Assembly (NCBI GenBank): GCA_965214525.1 | Contig: OZ243959.1 | Coordinates: 868,001 to 932,000, forward strand | Direction of reading: 5' to 3' | DNA length: 64,000 bases | Origin: Qipengyuania_B sp965214525 | GTDB lineage: Bacteria > Pseudomonadota > Alphaproteobacteria > Sphingomonadales > Sphingomonadaceae | Part shown: positions 16,167 through 24,656 of the stretch, piece after piece | Layout of the letters: each line of letters begins with the position of its first letter | How positions within the stretch are numbered: the stretch's first letter is position 1 | Notes under the pieces: generated by a model | What the model saw: the letters and a program-made list of their open reading frames with translations, nothing else | Databases searched by the model: none | What the model was told of the DNA's origin: nothing | Program-made: the position numbers and the translations under genes

Positions 16167-18440
16167 TCACCCTTCGATGGGGCCGAAATCGGCTACGTGG
16201 CTCACGGCATCGCGGAAGCGGGCGAGCAGATCGAGCCTGGCAGCGCGCTTGTCCCGATCCGGGTCGTTCACCGTCACATTGTCAAAGAACGCATCGATCG
16301 GCGCGCGCAGGGAAGCGAGCGCGGACATCGCCGCTTCGAAATCCTCCGCGCGGATCGCGGCCAGCGCTTTGGGTTCCGCGGAATCCAAAGCATCGACAAG
16401 GGTCTTTTCGGCCGGCTCGGGCGTGTAGGAAAGCTGTTTAGAGGCTTTCTGCGCCGCCCGCTCGCGCAAGGCCGGGCCAAGATCGGGATCATCGACCAGC
16501 GCCAGCGGGTCTTCCTCACCCGTGCGGGCAACGCCATCGGTCTGCGACCCTTCCCAGCCCTCTTTCTTCAGGATGTTGGCCGCGCGCTTGTAGGCGGCAA
16601 GCAGGTTCTGCCCGTCTTCGGTCTCGATATAGGATTGCAGCGCGTTCACTCTGGCAAGAAGCCGCACGAGGTCGTCTTCGTTCCCAAGGCTGAACACCGC
16701 GTCGATCAGATCGTGGCGGACGCCGGCTTCGCGCTGCTGGACCTTGAGGCGGTCGGCGAAGAAGTCGAACAGTTGGTCGGGCGTATCGTCATTACCCGAA
16801 AACTGATCCCAGACGCGTCTAATTTCGTGACGTCCAATCGTGTCGATCAGGCTCAGACGGAGCCCGTTTGTGACGATCAGTGAAACGATCGCAAGTGCTT
16901 GGCGGCGAAGCGCGAAGGGGTCTTTTGAACCTGTCGGGCGCTCGTCAATAGCGAAGAAAGCGATGATGCTATCCAGCTTATCAGCCAGCGACACCGCCAC
17001 GGTCACCGGCGCGGTGGGCACTTCGTCGCCCTGCCCGACCGGCTTGTAATGATCGCGGATGGCGTCGGCGACCTCTTCCGGCAAATTTTCGGACCGGGCA
17101 TAATAGCCGCCGATAACACCTTGCAGTTCCGGAAATTCGCCGACCATTTCGGTGACGAGATCGGCCTTGCACAGGCGGGCGGCCTGTTCGGCGAGCATGG
17201 CTAGCCTTTCGACCTCTTCGTCACTCCGGCGAAGGCCGGGATTCAGTTGGCCTGATTGTTCTGTTCTGCTCTGGACCCCGGCCTTCGCCAGGGTGACGGA
17301 CGAGAGCTTTACAACTCCCTCCTCCACCAGCCAGCGCGCCAGTTTTGCCACCCGCTCCACCTTGTCGGCAACGGTGCCCAGCTTCTCGTGGAAGGTGATC
17401 CGCTCCAACCCCTTGGCATGTTCGGCCAGCGTCTTCTTGCGGTCCTGCTCCCAGAAGAAGCGCGCATCGGCGAGACGCGCGGCGAGCACGCGGCGATTGC
17501 CCTCCACGATCGCTGCGCCATCGTCTTGCGACTCGATATTGGTCGTGCAGATGAAAGCATCGGCGAGCCGCCCTTCCCCATCCTCGCAGACGAAGTATTT
17601 CTGGTTCACTCGTGCGGTCAGCTGGATGACTTCGGGCGGCAGGTCGAGGAATGCCTCGTCGAACCGGCCCAGCAGCGCGGTGGGCCATTCGGTCAGACCG
17701 GCATTCTCGATCACCAGCCCCTCGTCCTCGACCAATGACAATCCGGCCTTCTCGCTAACGATCCGCGCACCGTCGCGAATAAGACGCGCCCGTTCTTCGT
17801 GATCGATCACCACATGCGCGGCGCGCAGCTTCACCGCGTAATCGTGCGCGCCGCCGATCGTGATGTCGCCGCGATGGTGGAACCGGTGACCAAGGGTCAC
17901 CGCTCCGCTGGTCACACCGTGCACCTCGCACTCGACGATCGCGTCGCCCAGCAGCGCGACGATGCCCGATAGCGGGCGAACCCAGCGGACGCTCTGCGTG
18001 GAGATCGACGCTGCGCCCCACCGCATGCTCTTGGGCCAGGAAAAATCGCGGATGATGACGGGAATGGCATCCGCCAGCACATGCTTGGTCGCGCGGCCCG
18101 ACCGTTCGATGACCGCGAACAGCGTCGGCGTGCCCTTGACCTCGCGCGTTTCAAGCCGGTCGCGCGACAGTCCGGTGGAACGCAGGAATCCCTCAATCGC
18201 CTTGTCCGGCGCATCCGCCTTAGGACCCTTGCGCTCTTCGCGGACCGCTTCGGTCGCTTGCGGCAGATCGCGCGCAATCAGCGCCAGGCGGCGCGGCGTC
18301 GACCAGATGGTGAGTTCGCCATGCGACACCCCCGCCGCCCCCATCTCGCGCCGAAACAATCGCTCCAGCTCCGCACGCGCGCCGGCCTGCATTCGCGCCG
18401 GTATCTCTTCGCATCGAAGTTCGAGCAGGAAGTCGCTCAT
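16167..18440 (-). CDS. glyS: Glycine--tRNA ligase, beta subunit
   Basis: A 757-residue beta chain of the bacterial alpha2beta2 glycyl-tRNA synthetase, which supplies tRNA recognition. Start at 18440 (MSDFLLELRCEEIPARM) is diagnostic; the frame is open further upstream but that part is the antisense of glyQ. Family blocks: TPRRLALIARDLPQ, GPKADAPDKAIEGFLRS, QSVRWVRPLSGIVALLG, LTARVNQKYFVCED, and DPFALRRQALAIVSLI in the second half; a C-terminal anticodon-binding-like domain follows. It overlaps glyQ by ATGA. An extra 26-codon segment (around VTLAKAGVQSRTEQS) interrupts the usual alignment near residues 380-410; it is encoded by a palindromic repeat listed separately, and the frame is kept. Confidence 0.96.
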   Translation of the reverse strand: MSDFLLELRCEEIPARMQAGARAELERLFRREMGAAGVSHGELTIWSTPRRLALIARDLPQATEAVREERKGPKADAPDKAIEGFLRSTGLSRDRLETREVKGTPTLFAVIERSGRATKHVLADAIPVIIRDFSWPKSMRWGAASISTQSVRWVRPLSGIVALLGDAIVECEVHGVTSGAVTLGHRFHHRGDITIGGAHDYAVKLRAAHVVIDHEERARLIRDGARIVSEKAGLSLVEDEGLVIENAGLTEWPTALLGRFDEAFLDLPPEVIQLTARVNQKYFVCEDGEGRLADAFICTTNIESQDDGAAIVEGNRRVLAARLADARFFWEQDRKKTLAEHAKGLERITFHEKLGTVADKVERVAKLARWLVEEGVVKLSSVTLAKAGVQSRTEQSGQLNPGLRRSDEEVERLAMLAEQAARLCKADLVTEMVGEFPELQGVIGGYYARSENLPEEVADAIRDHYKPVGQGDEVPTAPVTVAVSLADKLDSIIAFFAIDERPTGSKDPFALRRQALAIVSLIVTNGLRLSLIDTIGRHEIRRVWDQFSGNDDTPDQLFDFFADRLKVQQREAGVRHDLIDAVFSLGNEDDLVRLLARVNALQSYIETEDGQNLLAAYKRAANILKKEGWEGSQTDGVARTGEEDPLALVDDPDLGPALRERAAQKASKQLSYTPEPAEKTLVDALDSAEPKALAAIRAEDFEAAMSALASLRAPIDAFFDNVTVNDPDRDKRAARLDLLARFRDAVSHVADFGPIEG
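17220..17297. repeat. 78-bp palindromic repeat inserted in frame in glyS
   Basis: Arms 17220-17246 and 17271-17297 match as inverted repeats at 23 of 27 positions; the core GGCGAAGGCCGGG is shared and the spacer is 24 nt. The total length is 78 nt, exactly 26 codons. From memory, this arm (often translated as PAKAGVQ or PAKAGIQ) is a dispersed REP-like element of many alphaproteobacterial genomes, usually found between genes. Here it lies within coding sequence without breaking the frame. Confidence 0.75.
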
Positions 18441-19336
18441 AGCGTCCACCCCGGGTAGTCGGCTTTCCATCGCGGCATCATCTTGCCCGCATATGCCTCG
18501 CACGATCCGCGCGCCAAATCGCGCACCCGTCCCATATAGCTCGCCCGTTCCTGGACGCCGATCACGCCGCGCGCCTGCAACAAATTGAAGATATGGCTGG
18601 CCTCTATCGCCTGTTCGTAGGCCGCGATCGGCAAGTCGGCACCCAGCGCGTTGCGGCATTCCGCCTCCGCCTTGTCGAACAGGTCGAACAACGCGGCCGT
18701 ATCGGCCACCTCGAAGTTCCATCGCGACATCTGCCGTTCGTTCTCGCGGAAAACTTCCCCGTAACTCACGCCCTTCCCGTTGAAGTCGAGATCGTAGACA
18801 TTGTCGACGCCCTGGATGTACATGGCGAGGCGTTCCAGCCCATAGGTCAACTCACCTGCCACTGGCTTGCAATCGAACCCGCCCATCTGCTGGAAATAAG
18901 TGAACTGGGTTACTTCCATTCCGTCGCACCAGACTTCCCAGCCCAGCCCCCATGCCCCAAGGGTGGGCGATTCCCAATCGTCCTCCACGAAGCGGATATC
19001 GTGGCGCAGCGGGTCGATCCCGATCAGCGTCAGGCTCTCAAGGTACAAATCCTGCAGATCGGGCGGCGAGGGTTTGAGGATGACCTGGTACTGGTAGTAA
19101 TGCTGCAGCCGGTTGGGGTTTTCCCCATACCGTCCATCGGTCGGGCGGCGGCATGGCTGGACGAAGGCCGCGTTCCACGGCTCCGGCCCCAGCGCACGCA
19201 AGGTGGTCGCCGTGTGGAACGTGCCCGCCCCCATCCGCATGTCGTAAGGTTGCAGTATAAGGCACCCGGCCGCACTCCAGTAATCGTGCAGCGTCAGGAT
19301 CATGTCCTGAAAGGATCGTTCGGGCTTGCGTTCCAT
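18437..19336 (-). CDS. glyQ: Glycine--tRNA ligase, alpha subunit
   Basis: A 299-residue catalytic alpha chain of glycyl-tRNA synthetase. The class II core is clear: SFQDMILTLHDYWSAAGCLILQPYDMRMGAGTFHTATTLRALGPEPWNAAFVQPCRRPTDGRYGENPNR, followed by FVEDDWESPTLGAWGLGWEVWCDGMEVTQFTYFQQ. The start at 19336 (MERKPERSFQD) fits family length; there is no clear ribosome-binding site, and MILTLHDYW at 19306 is a second option. The frame stays open to 19660 but the added part has no family match. Transcribed with glyS through a 4-nt overlap. Confidence 0.96.
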   Translation of the reverse strand: MERKPERSFQDMILTLHDYWSAAGCLILQPYDMRMGAGTFHTATTLRALGPEPWNAAFVQPCRRPTDGRYGENPNRLQHYYQYQVILKPSPPDLQDLYLESLTLIGIDPLRHDIRFVEDDWESPTLGAWGLGWEVWCDGMEVTQFTYFQQMGGFDCKPVAGELTYGLERLAMYIQGVDNVYDLDFNGKGVSYGEVFRENERQMSRWNFEVADTAALFDLFDKAEAECRNALGADLPIAAYEQAIEASHIFNLLQARGVIGVQERASYMGRVRDLARGSCEAYAGKMMPRWKADYPGWTL

Positions 19337-19487
19337 GCGCGGGGCGCAATGCCGCAGGGGCTGCGCACCGTCAATGGAGCGGTGCGCGCCTGGTGACCGC
19401 CAAACCTCAAGTCGGCCGCCTACGGGTTGCGTATCATCCCTTGTTGCCCGATAGCCGCCCGCAACGCCACTAAGAGGGGATTTTCCA

Positions 19488-20426
19488 ATGAAACGCTTGA
19501 CCGGTTTTCTGACGGGAGCCGCAATGCTCCTTGCCTTGCCCGCCTGTTCCACCACGATGGACGAACCGATGGCAGCGCAAAGCGCGGCCGCCGCCTCTTC
19601 CGACATGCGCCCTGCTGGCGCGCAGGGGCCGGCCTTGTGGAAGGTCGCCGACGAGGACACAACGATCTACATGTTCGGCACGATCCATATCCTGCCCGAT
19701 GGCACCCAGTGGTATACGCCGACCATCGCTTCCGCGCTGGGCGAAGCGGATGTCATGGTGACCGAAATCCTGTCTTCAGAAGCGACCGGCCCCAAGATGC
19801 AGCAACAGGTTGCCGCCATGGGCATGTTGCCCGCCGGCCAGACCTTGCGCGGATTGCTCGATGCGCAGCAGCGGGCAACTTACGAAAGCGCGATGACGAA
19901 ACTTGGTCTGCCGGCCGAGGCGTTCGATCAGATGAAGCCCTGGTTGGCGGGCGTGACCTTGTCGGTGGTCCCGCTGGTGCAGCAGGGATATAATCCCGAA
20001 GCGGGTGTCGAGAAGGGCCTTGAAGAGCGCGCCGCAGCCGACCTTGCGCGCGATGCGCTGGAAACGGCCGAGTACCAGTTCCAGGTGTTCAACGGCCTGC
20101 CGCAGGAGGCGCAGATCGCGTTCCTGACGGAGGCTGCCGAAGAGGTCGATAACATCAAGTCCATGGTTGATTCCATGGTGGCCGAGTGGGTCGATGGCGA
20201 TGCCGATGGTCTTGCCGCCCTGATGAACGAGGGGTTGAGCCAAGACGATATGCTCGCCGAACGCCTGTTGTACGTTCGCAACCGCAACTGGGCGGAATGG
20301 ATCGACGCGCGGCTCGATCAGCCCGGAACGGTGTTCATGGCGGTCGGCGCTGGCCACCTTGCCGGGGAGAAGCGCGTGCAGGATTACCTGACCGAACGTG
20401 GAATTGCCTTTACGCGGGTCCAGTGA
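19488..20426 (+). CDS. TraB/GumN family lipoprotein
   Basis: A 312-residue protein of the TraB/GumN family. The N-terminus has a lipoprotein signal (MKRLTGFLTGAAMLLALPACS), with Cys20 the likely lipidation site. Family motifs are MFGTIHILPDG (GTIH, a proposed metal-binding site) and GAGHL near the C-terminus. Members are often periplasmic or outer-membrane anchored and are proposed metalloproteases; the substrate is unknown. AGAGGGG lies 8 nt before the start. It is divergent from glyQ across 151 nt. Confidence 0.85.
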   Translation: MKRLTGFLTGAAMLLALPACSTTMDEPMAAQSAAAASSDMRPAGAQGPALWKVADEDTTIYMFGTIHILPDGTQWYTPTIASALGEADVMVTEILSSEATGPKMQQQVAAMGMLPAGQTLRGLLDAQQRATYESAMTKLGLPAEAFDQMKPWLAGVTLSVVPLVQQGYNPEAGVEKGLEERAAADLARDALETAEYQFQVFNGLPQEAQIAFLTEAAEEVDNIKSMVDSMVAEWVDGDADGLAALMNEGLSQDDMLAERLLYVRNRNWAEWIDARLDQPGTVFMAVGAGHLAGEKRVQDYLTERGIAFTRVQ

Positions 20427-20589
20427 TCCGGTTTGGCTGGGCAGGCGGCGGCGTGCGTGCGCCTGCCCGCCTGCCCGGCCTTGTCTTTCTGCGGATCGCC
20501 GCCTAAAGGCGCTGAGATCGACTGCCATATTCATCCCTGGAGGCGTGGCGTCGAACCGACTGACCAATATGATCGAAAGGTAGTTACGT

Positions 20590-21285
20590 ATGAGCGACGC
20601 TCTGACCCTGCCGGCCGAGACGCGCGAACGGGGCGGCAAGGGAGCCGTCCGTCAATTGCGTCGCGAAGGCCGCATTCCCGCCGTGATCTATGGCGGCAAG
20701 GAAGCCCCCACGACTGTGCATGTCGAGGAAAAGGAACTGGTCCGCCAATTGATGACCGGCCATTTCATGAACTCGATCGTCAATGTCGAGGTGGGTGGCA
20801 AGCCCGTGCGAACCTTGCCCAAGGACGTCGCCCTGCATCCGGTTACGGATCGTCCGATTCATGTCGATTTCCTTCGGCTGGCCAAGGGCGCGAAGATCGA
20901 CGTCAACGTGCCCGTGGTGTTCGCCAATGAGGAAGCCTCACCAGGCTTGAAGAAGGGCGGCGTGCTCAACGTCGTGCGTCATGAACTCGAACTGGTGTGC
21001 GACGCCGACAAGATCCCGAGCGAGATCGTAATTGATGTCAGCGGCAAGGAAGTGGGCGACGCGGTGCATATCAGCGAGGTGCAATTGCCCGAAGGGTCAG
21101 TCAGCGCCATCACCGATCGCGATTTCACCATCGCCACGCTGGTCGCCCCATCGGCGCTCAAGCGCAGCGAAGACGAAGGCGGCGAAGAGCAGACCGGCGC
21201 GGATATGGAGCCGGGCGAAACCGCCGCGACCGAGCAAGGTCCGGATGCGGATGCCGCCGAAGAACAGGAGGAGAAGAGCGAGTAA
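20590..21285 (+). CDS. rplY: 50S ribosomal protein L25, Ctc-type
   Basis: A 231-residue L25 of the long (TL5/Ctc) form. The N-terminal 5S-rRNA-binding domain (ETRERGGKGAVRQLRREGRIPAVIYGGKE) is followed by the C-terminal beta domain (VPVVFANEEASPGLKKGGVLNVVRHELELVC) and a strongly acidic tail (EEQTGADMEPGE to EEQEEKSE). The acidic tail is common in alphaproteobacterial L25. It precedes pth, a pairing seen in many bacteria. An intrinsic terminator follows it. Confidence 0.96.
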   Translation: MSDALTLPAETRERGGKGAVRQLRREGRIPAVIYGGKEAPTTVHVEEKELVRQLMTGHFMNSIVNVEVGGKPVRTLPKDVALHPVTDRPIHVDFLRLAKGAKIDVNVPVVFANEEASPGLKKGGVLNVVRHELELVCDADKIPSEIVIDVSGKEVGDAVHISEVQLPEGSVSAITDRDFTIATLVAPSALKRSEDEGGEEQTGADMEPGETAATEQGPDADAAEEQEEKSE

Positions 21286-21321
21286 CTCGCTTTTTCCAAG
21301 ATATTACGCGATCACCAGGGC

Positions 21322-21355
21322 GTCGGTCATCCTTTGCAGGATGGCCGGCGTTTCG
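21322..21355 (+). terminator. Intrinsic terminator after rplY
   Basis: A 12-bp stem (GTCGGTCATCCT with AGGATGGCCGGC, two G-U pairs) with a TTGC loop, followed by GTTTCGC. It lies 37 nt after the rplY stop and 30 nt before pth. The short T-run suggests partial termination, with pth probably reached by read-through. Confidence 0.6.
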
Positions 21356-21384
21356 CTTTGCATCAGGCTTGGTAAGACGCACGC

Positions 21385-21954
21385 ATGCAGATCTGGGCAG
21401 GCTTAGGTAACCCGGGCGCGCAGTATGCGCTGCATCGGCACAATGTCGGCTTCATGGCGCTGGACGTCATTGCCGAAATGCATGGTTTCGGGCCCGTGCA
21501 GAAGAAGTTCTCCGGCTGGGCGCAAGAGGGACGCATCGGCACGGCGAAGGTGCTCTTGCTCAAGCCCGCAACCTTCATGAACAAGAGCGGCATCAGCGTG
21601 GGCGAAGCTCTGCGTTTCTACAAGCTGGAACCCCAGGCGCTTACCGTGCTGCACGACGAGCTCGATCTCGATACGTTGAAGATCAGGGTAAAGCAGGGGG
21701 GCGGCCATGCGGGGCACAATGGCCTGCGGTCGATCGATCAGCATATCGGCGCCGATTTCCGGCGAGTGCGCATCGGCATCGGCCATCCAGGACACAAGGA
21801 CCGGGTGCACGGCCATGTGCTCGGCAACTATGCCAAGGCCGAGATGGACGATCTGGCGCAGATGCTCGGCGCAATCGGCGCAGCGGCCGATTGGCTGGCG
21901 GCGGGCGATGACGCACGCTTTATGAACGACGTTGCCCTTAGGATGCAGGAGTAA
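21385..21954 (+). CDS. pth: Peptidyl-tRNA hydrolase
   Basis: A 189-residue enzyme that recycles peptidyl-tRNA by cleaving the ester bond. The active-site residues are present: the N-terminal GLGNPGAQYALHRHNVGFMALD (Asn and catalytic His), LKPATFMNKSG and HDELDLDTLKIRVKQGGGHAGHNGLRSI (Asp and Asn), and VRIGIGHPG. The Pth family is essential in most bacteria. Length is typical. Confidence 0.96.
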   Translation: MQIWAGLGNPGAQYALHRHNVGFMALDVIAEMHGFGPVQKKFSGWAQEGRIGTAKVLLLKPATFMNKSGISVGEALRFYKLEPQALTVLHDELDLDTLKIRVKQGGGHAGHNGLRSIDQHIGADFRRVRIGIGHPGHKDRVHGHVLGNYAKAEMDDLAQMLGAIGAAADWLAAGDDARFMNDVALRMQE

Positions 21955-22006
21955 ACAATCTCTCCGCTCGTGCTGGACCTTTAGAGCCATGCCGAGCTAC
22001 TGCTAA

Positions 22007-22030
22007 CACCCTTCGACAAGCTCAGGGTGA
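22007..22030. repeat. REP-like palindromic repeat between pth and the SDR gene
   Basis: CACCCT at one end and AGGGTG at the other enclose TCGACAAGCTC, a short imperfect palindrome. From memory, this sequence (often read as CCCTGAGCTTGTCGAAGG) is a very frequent dispersed repeat of sphingomonad genomes. It is a different family from the repeat in glyS. Confidence 0.7.
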
Positions 22031-22061
22031 ACGCATAGAGTGGGCCACAAGGAGACCCGCA

Positions 22062-23058
22062 ATGCCCGATCTTTCCCGCCGTCATCTTCTCGCCGGTGCG
22101 GCCGCAACCAGCGTGTTCGCAGCCGTCGCCACGCGCGCGCACTCGGACAGTCTGGAACCGCCCGCCGATCTGTCGGGGAAGTCGATCCTAATCACCGGTT
22201 GCTCGTCCGGTTTCGGACGGTTGGGCGCCGAACATTACGCGCGCCAGGGTGCCCGCGTCTTTGCCACCATGCGTAACCTGCCCCGCCCCGAGGCCGCCGA
22301 GTTGCGGCAGTTGGCTGCGGACGACAAACTCCCCATCACCGTTCTCGAACTTGACGTTACCGATGACGCGCAGGTCGAGCGCGCGGTGCGGCAGGCCGAG
22401 CAGATGGCTGGCGGCGCGATCGACGTGCTGATCAACAATGCCGGCATCGGCATATCCGGACCTGTCGAGGTGCAGGACATGGAAGCTACGCGGCGCATCT
22501 TTGATACCAACACGCTCGGACCGCATCGCCTGGCGCGGGCCGTGCTTCCCGCCATGCGGGAGCGAGGCAGCGGCCAGATCATCCAGATCTCAAGCCAGCT
22601 TGGGCGGGTCATCGCGCCGTATTCAGGGCATTACTCGCCAACCAAGTTCGCGTTGGAAGCGATGAGCGAGGCGATGGCTTACGAGCTCGTGCCGCACAAT
22701 ATCGACGTCACGATCATCGAGCCGGGCGGTTATCCGACGCAGGTTTGGGTAAACCGCAACATCTACACCGCCGCCTTGCGAGAACGCGCGGCACCCGAAC
22801 ACACAGCGGGCTATCCGCTAGTCGTAGCGCGGATGGGCCAAGGAAGATGGTTCTGGCCGCAGCGCCGATCCGATGGATGTGCCGCGCGCCATCGCGCAGA
22901 TCATCGCCATGCCGGCCGGAACCCGTCCCCTGCGTCGTCCGGTGAGCGGCGGCAATATCCCGCAGGCGCCGATCAACGAGGTATCGATGCAGGTTCAAAC
23001 GGATTGGCTCGGGGGTTCTGACACTTTGGGTCCGATGGTCCGGGCGGTGCATGATTGA
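22062..23058 (+). pseudogene. SDR oxidoreductase with Tat signal, frameshifted near the 3' end
   Basis: A short-chain dehydrogenase gene. The first 258 codons give a Tat-like leader (SRRHLLAGAAATSVFA), TGCSSGFG (NAD(P)-binding), NNAG, SSQLG and YSPTK (catalytic Tyr and Lys). After GYPLVVARMGQG the frame turns into non-family sequence (RWFWPQRRSDGC) and ends at 23021. The +1 frame resumes family-like sequence from about 22840: KEDGSGRSADPMDVPRAIAQIIAMPAGTRPLRRPVSG, ending at 23058. One inserted or missing base near 22833-22842 explains this. Either a real pseudogene or a sequencing error. A Tat signal on an SDR implies a periplasmic enzyme. Confidence 0.75.
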
Positions 23059-23123
23059 TGCGGTAGTCAAACCGCTCGGCGCCCGCTATGGGCCCGCCTT
23101 CACCAATCTGAGAGAGACGACGC

Positions 23124-24224
23124 ATGGGTTTCCGCTGCGGGATCGTCGGCTTGCCCAATGTCGGCAAGTCCACCCTGTTCAACGCACTTACCGAAACACA
23201 AGCCGCGCAGGCGGCGAACTATCCGTTCTGCACGATCGAGCCCAATGTCGGCCAGGTCGCGGTGCCCGACGAACGGTTGGACCGTATCGCGGCGATTGCG
23301 AAGTCTGCTCAGGTCGTGCCGACGCAGCTTGCCTTCGTGGACATCGCCGGCCTCGTCAAAGGCGCGAGCAAGGGCGAAGGCCTTGGCAACCAGTTCCTCG
23401 GCAACATCCGCGAGGTTGACGCGATCGTCCATGTCCTGCGCTGCTTCGAGGATGACGATATCCAGCATGTGCACAACCGCGTCGATCCATTGGCCGATGC
23501 GGAAGTGGTCGAGACCGAATTGCTGCTTGCCGACCTGGAGAGCGTTGAGAAGCGTGTGCCCGCCGCGGCCAAGCGCGCGACCGGAGGCGACAAGGAGGCG
23601 AAGCTGCTCGCCAGCGTGTTGGGTCAGGCACTCGACCTGTTGAAAGAAGGCAAGCCCGCTCGACTGGTCGAACCCAAGGACGACGAGGAAGCGCGATTGT
23701 TTGCGCAGGCGCAATTGCTGACGGCCAAGCCAGTCCTATACGTCTGCAATGTCGCTGAAGAGGATGCCGGAAGCGGTAATGCGTTGAGTAAGAAGGTGTT
23801 CGCTAAAGCCGAGGCTGAAGGCGCACGGGCGGTGGTGGTGTCGGCAGCGATCGAGGCTGAACTGGTGACGATGCCCTTAGGGGATCGCATCGAATATCTT
23901 GCCGAACTGGGATTAGAAGAGTCGGGTCTGAGCCGGATCATCAAGGCGGGTTACCAATTGCTGGGCTTGCAAACTTTCTTCACCGCAGGCCCCAAGGAGG
24001 CGCGCGCCTGGACCTTTCCATCCGGTGCCAAGGCACCGCAAGCGGCCGGTGAAATCCATACCGATTTCGAGCGCGGTTTCATCCGTGCGGAAACCATTGC
24101 GTATGATGACTACGTGGCTTTGAATGGCGAAGCCGGCGCGCGCGAGGCGGGCAGGCTGCGGCAGGAGGGCAAGGAATATCTGGTGCGGGATGGCGACGTG
24201 CTGCTGTTCAAGTTCAACGTGTGA
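23124..24224 (+). CDS. ychF: Redox-regulated ATPase YchF (Obg family)
   Basis: A 366-residue Obg-like P-loop ATPase. The G1 motif GLPNVGKST, the DIAGLVKGASKGEGLGNQFL switch and the NVAEED segment where GTPases carry NKxD are present; the last favours ATP over GTP in this family. A coiled-coil insertion and the C-terminal TGS domain (FTAGPKEARAWTFPSGAKAPQAAGEIHTDFERGFIRAE) follow. It is proposed to act in ribosome-linked stress responses. The stop overlaps the following VOC gene (GTGA). Confidence 0.96.
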   Translation: MGFRCGIVGLPNVGKSTLFNALTETQAAQAANYPFCTIEPNVGQVAVPDERLDRIAAIAKSAQVVPTQLAFVDIAGLVKGASKGEGLGNQFLGNIREVDAIVHVLRCFEDDDIQHVHNRVDPLADAEVVETELLLADLESVEKRVPAAAKRATGGDKEAKLLASVLGQALDLLKEGKPARLVEPKDDEEARLFAQAQLLTAKPVLYVCNVAEEDAGSGNALSKKVFAKAEAEGARAVVVSAAIEAELVTMPLGDRIEYLAELGLEESGLSRIIKAGYQLLGLQTFFTAGPKEARAWTFPSGAKAPQAAGEIHTDFERGFIRAETIAYDDYVALNGEAGAREAGRLRQEGKEYLVRDGDVLLFKFNV

Positions 24225-24592
24225 CCGGTTTCAAGGTTCTTTCTATCGGTTGGGTTGGCGTAGGTTCGGACCAATATGGCGAGACGCTATCCATGTTTCG
24301 TGACGTGCTGGGTCTCCCCGTCCAGACTTCGATAGACCAACAGGCGCTTCTGAACGTCGGCGAGACGCAGTTGCTGGAACTTTTCGGGCGTCCGGGCCCC
24401 GGAAAAGCCAACAATTCTCCGCCATCTATCGCCTTTGAAGTCGACGATCTGGACGCCGCGATTACGGCACTTCTGGCAGCCGACATCACCCTGGTCGGCG
24501 AGGTTGGTGAATGGCAGGGGCACCGCTGGCAGTATTTCCGCAGCCATGATGGATATCTGTTTTCAGTGAAGATAACCGCCTCAAAGCACTAG
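24221..24592 (+). CDS. VOC (glyoxalase-like) protein
   Basis: A 123-residue single VOC-fold protein starting at GTG 24221 inside the ychF stop. The fold is seen in WVGVGSDQYGETLSMFRDVLGLPVQ, LLNVGETQLLELFGRPGPG, IAFEVDDLDAAI and WQGHRWQYFRSHDGYLFSV. The usual metal-site His/Glu residues are only partly present (E in FEVDD-type strand, terminal HDG), so it may be a binding rather than catalytic member. Translational coupling to ychF is clear; function unknown. Confidence 0.7.
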   Translation: MTGFKVLSIGWVGVGSDQYGETLSMFRDVLGLPVQTSIDQQALLNVGETQLLELFGRPGPGKANNSPPSIAFEVDDLDAAITALLAADITLVGEVGEWQGHRWQYFRSHDGYLFSVKITASKH

Positions 24593-24656
24593 CTACGGCA
24601 CCAAATGCCTGCCAAACCATTATGCGCATGACGTTGCGAACAGGGGGCAAGAGGGA

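Noticed and set aside
19337..19660. Upstream extension of the glyQ reading frame by 108 codons
   Set aside because: It has no family match, and MERKPERSFQD at 19336 is the normal enolase-like position of the GlyQ start; extra residues come from the divergent TraB promoter side.
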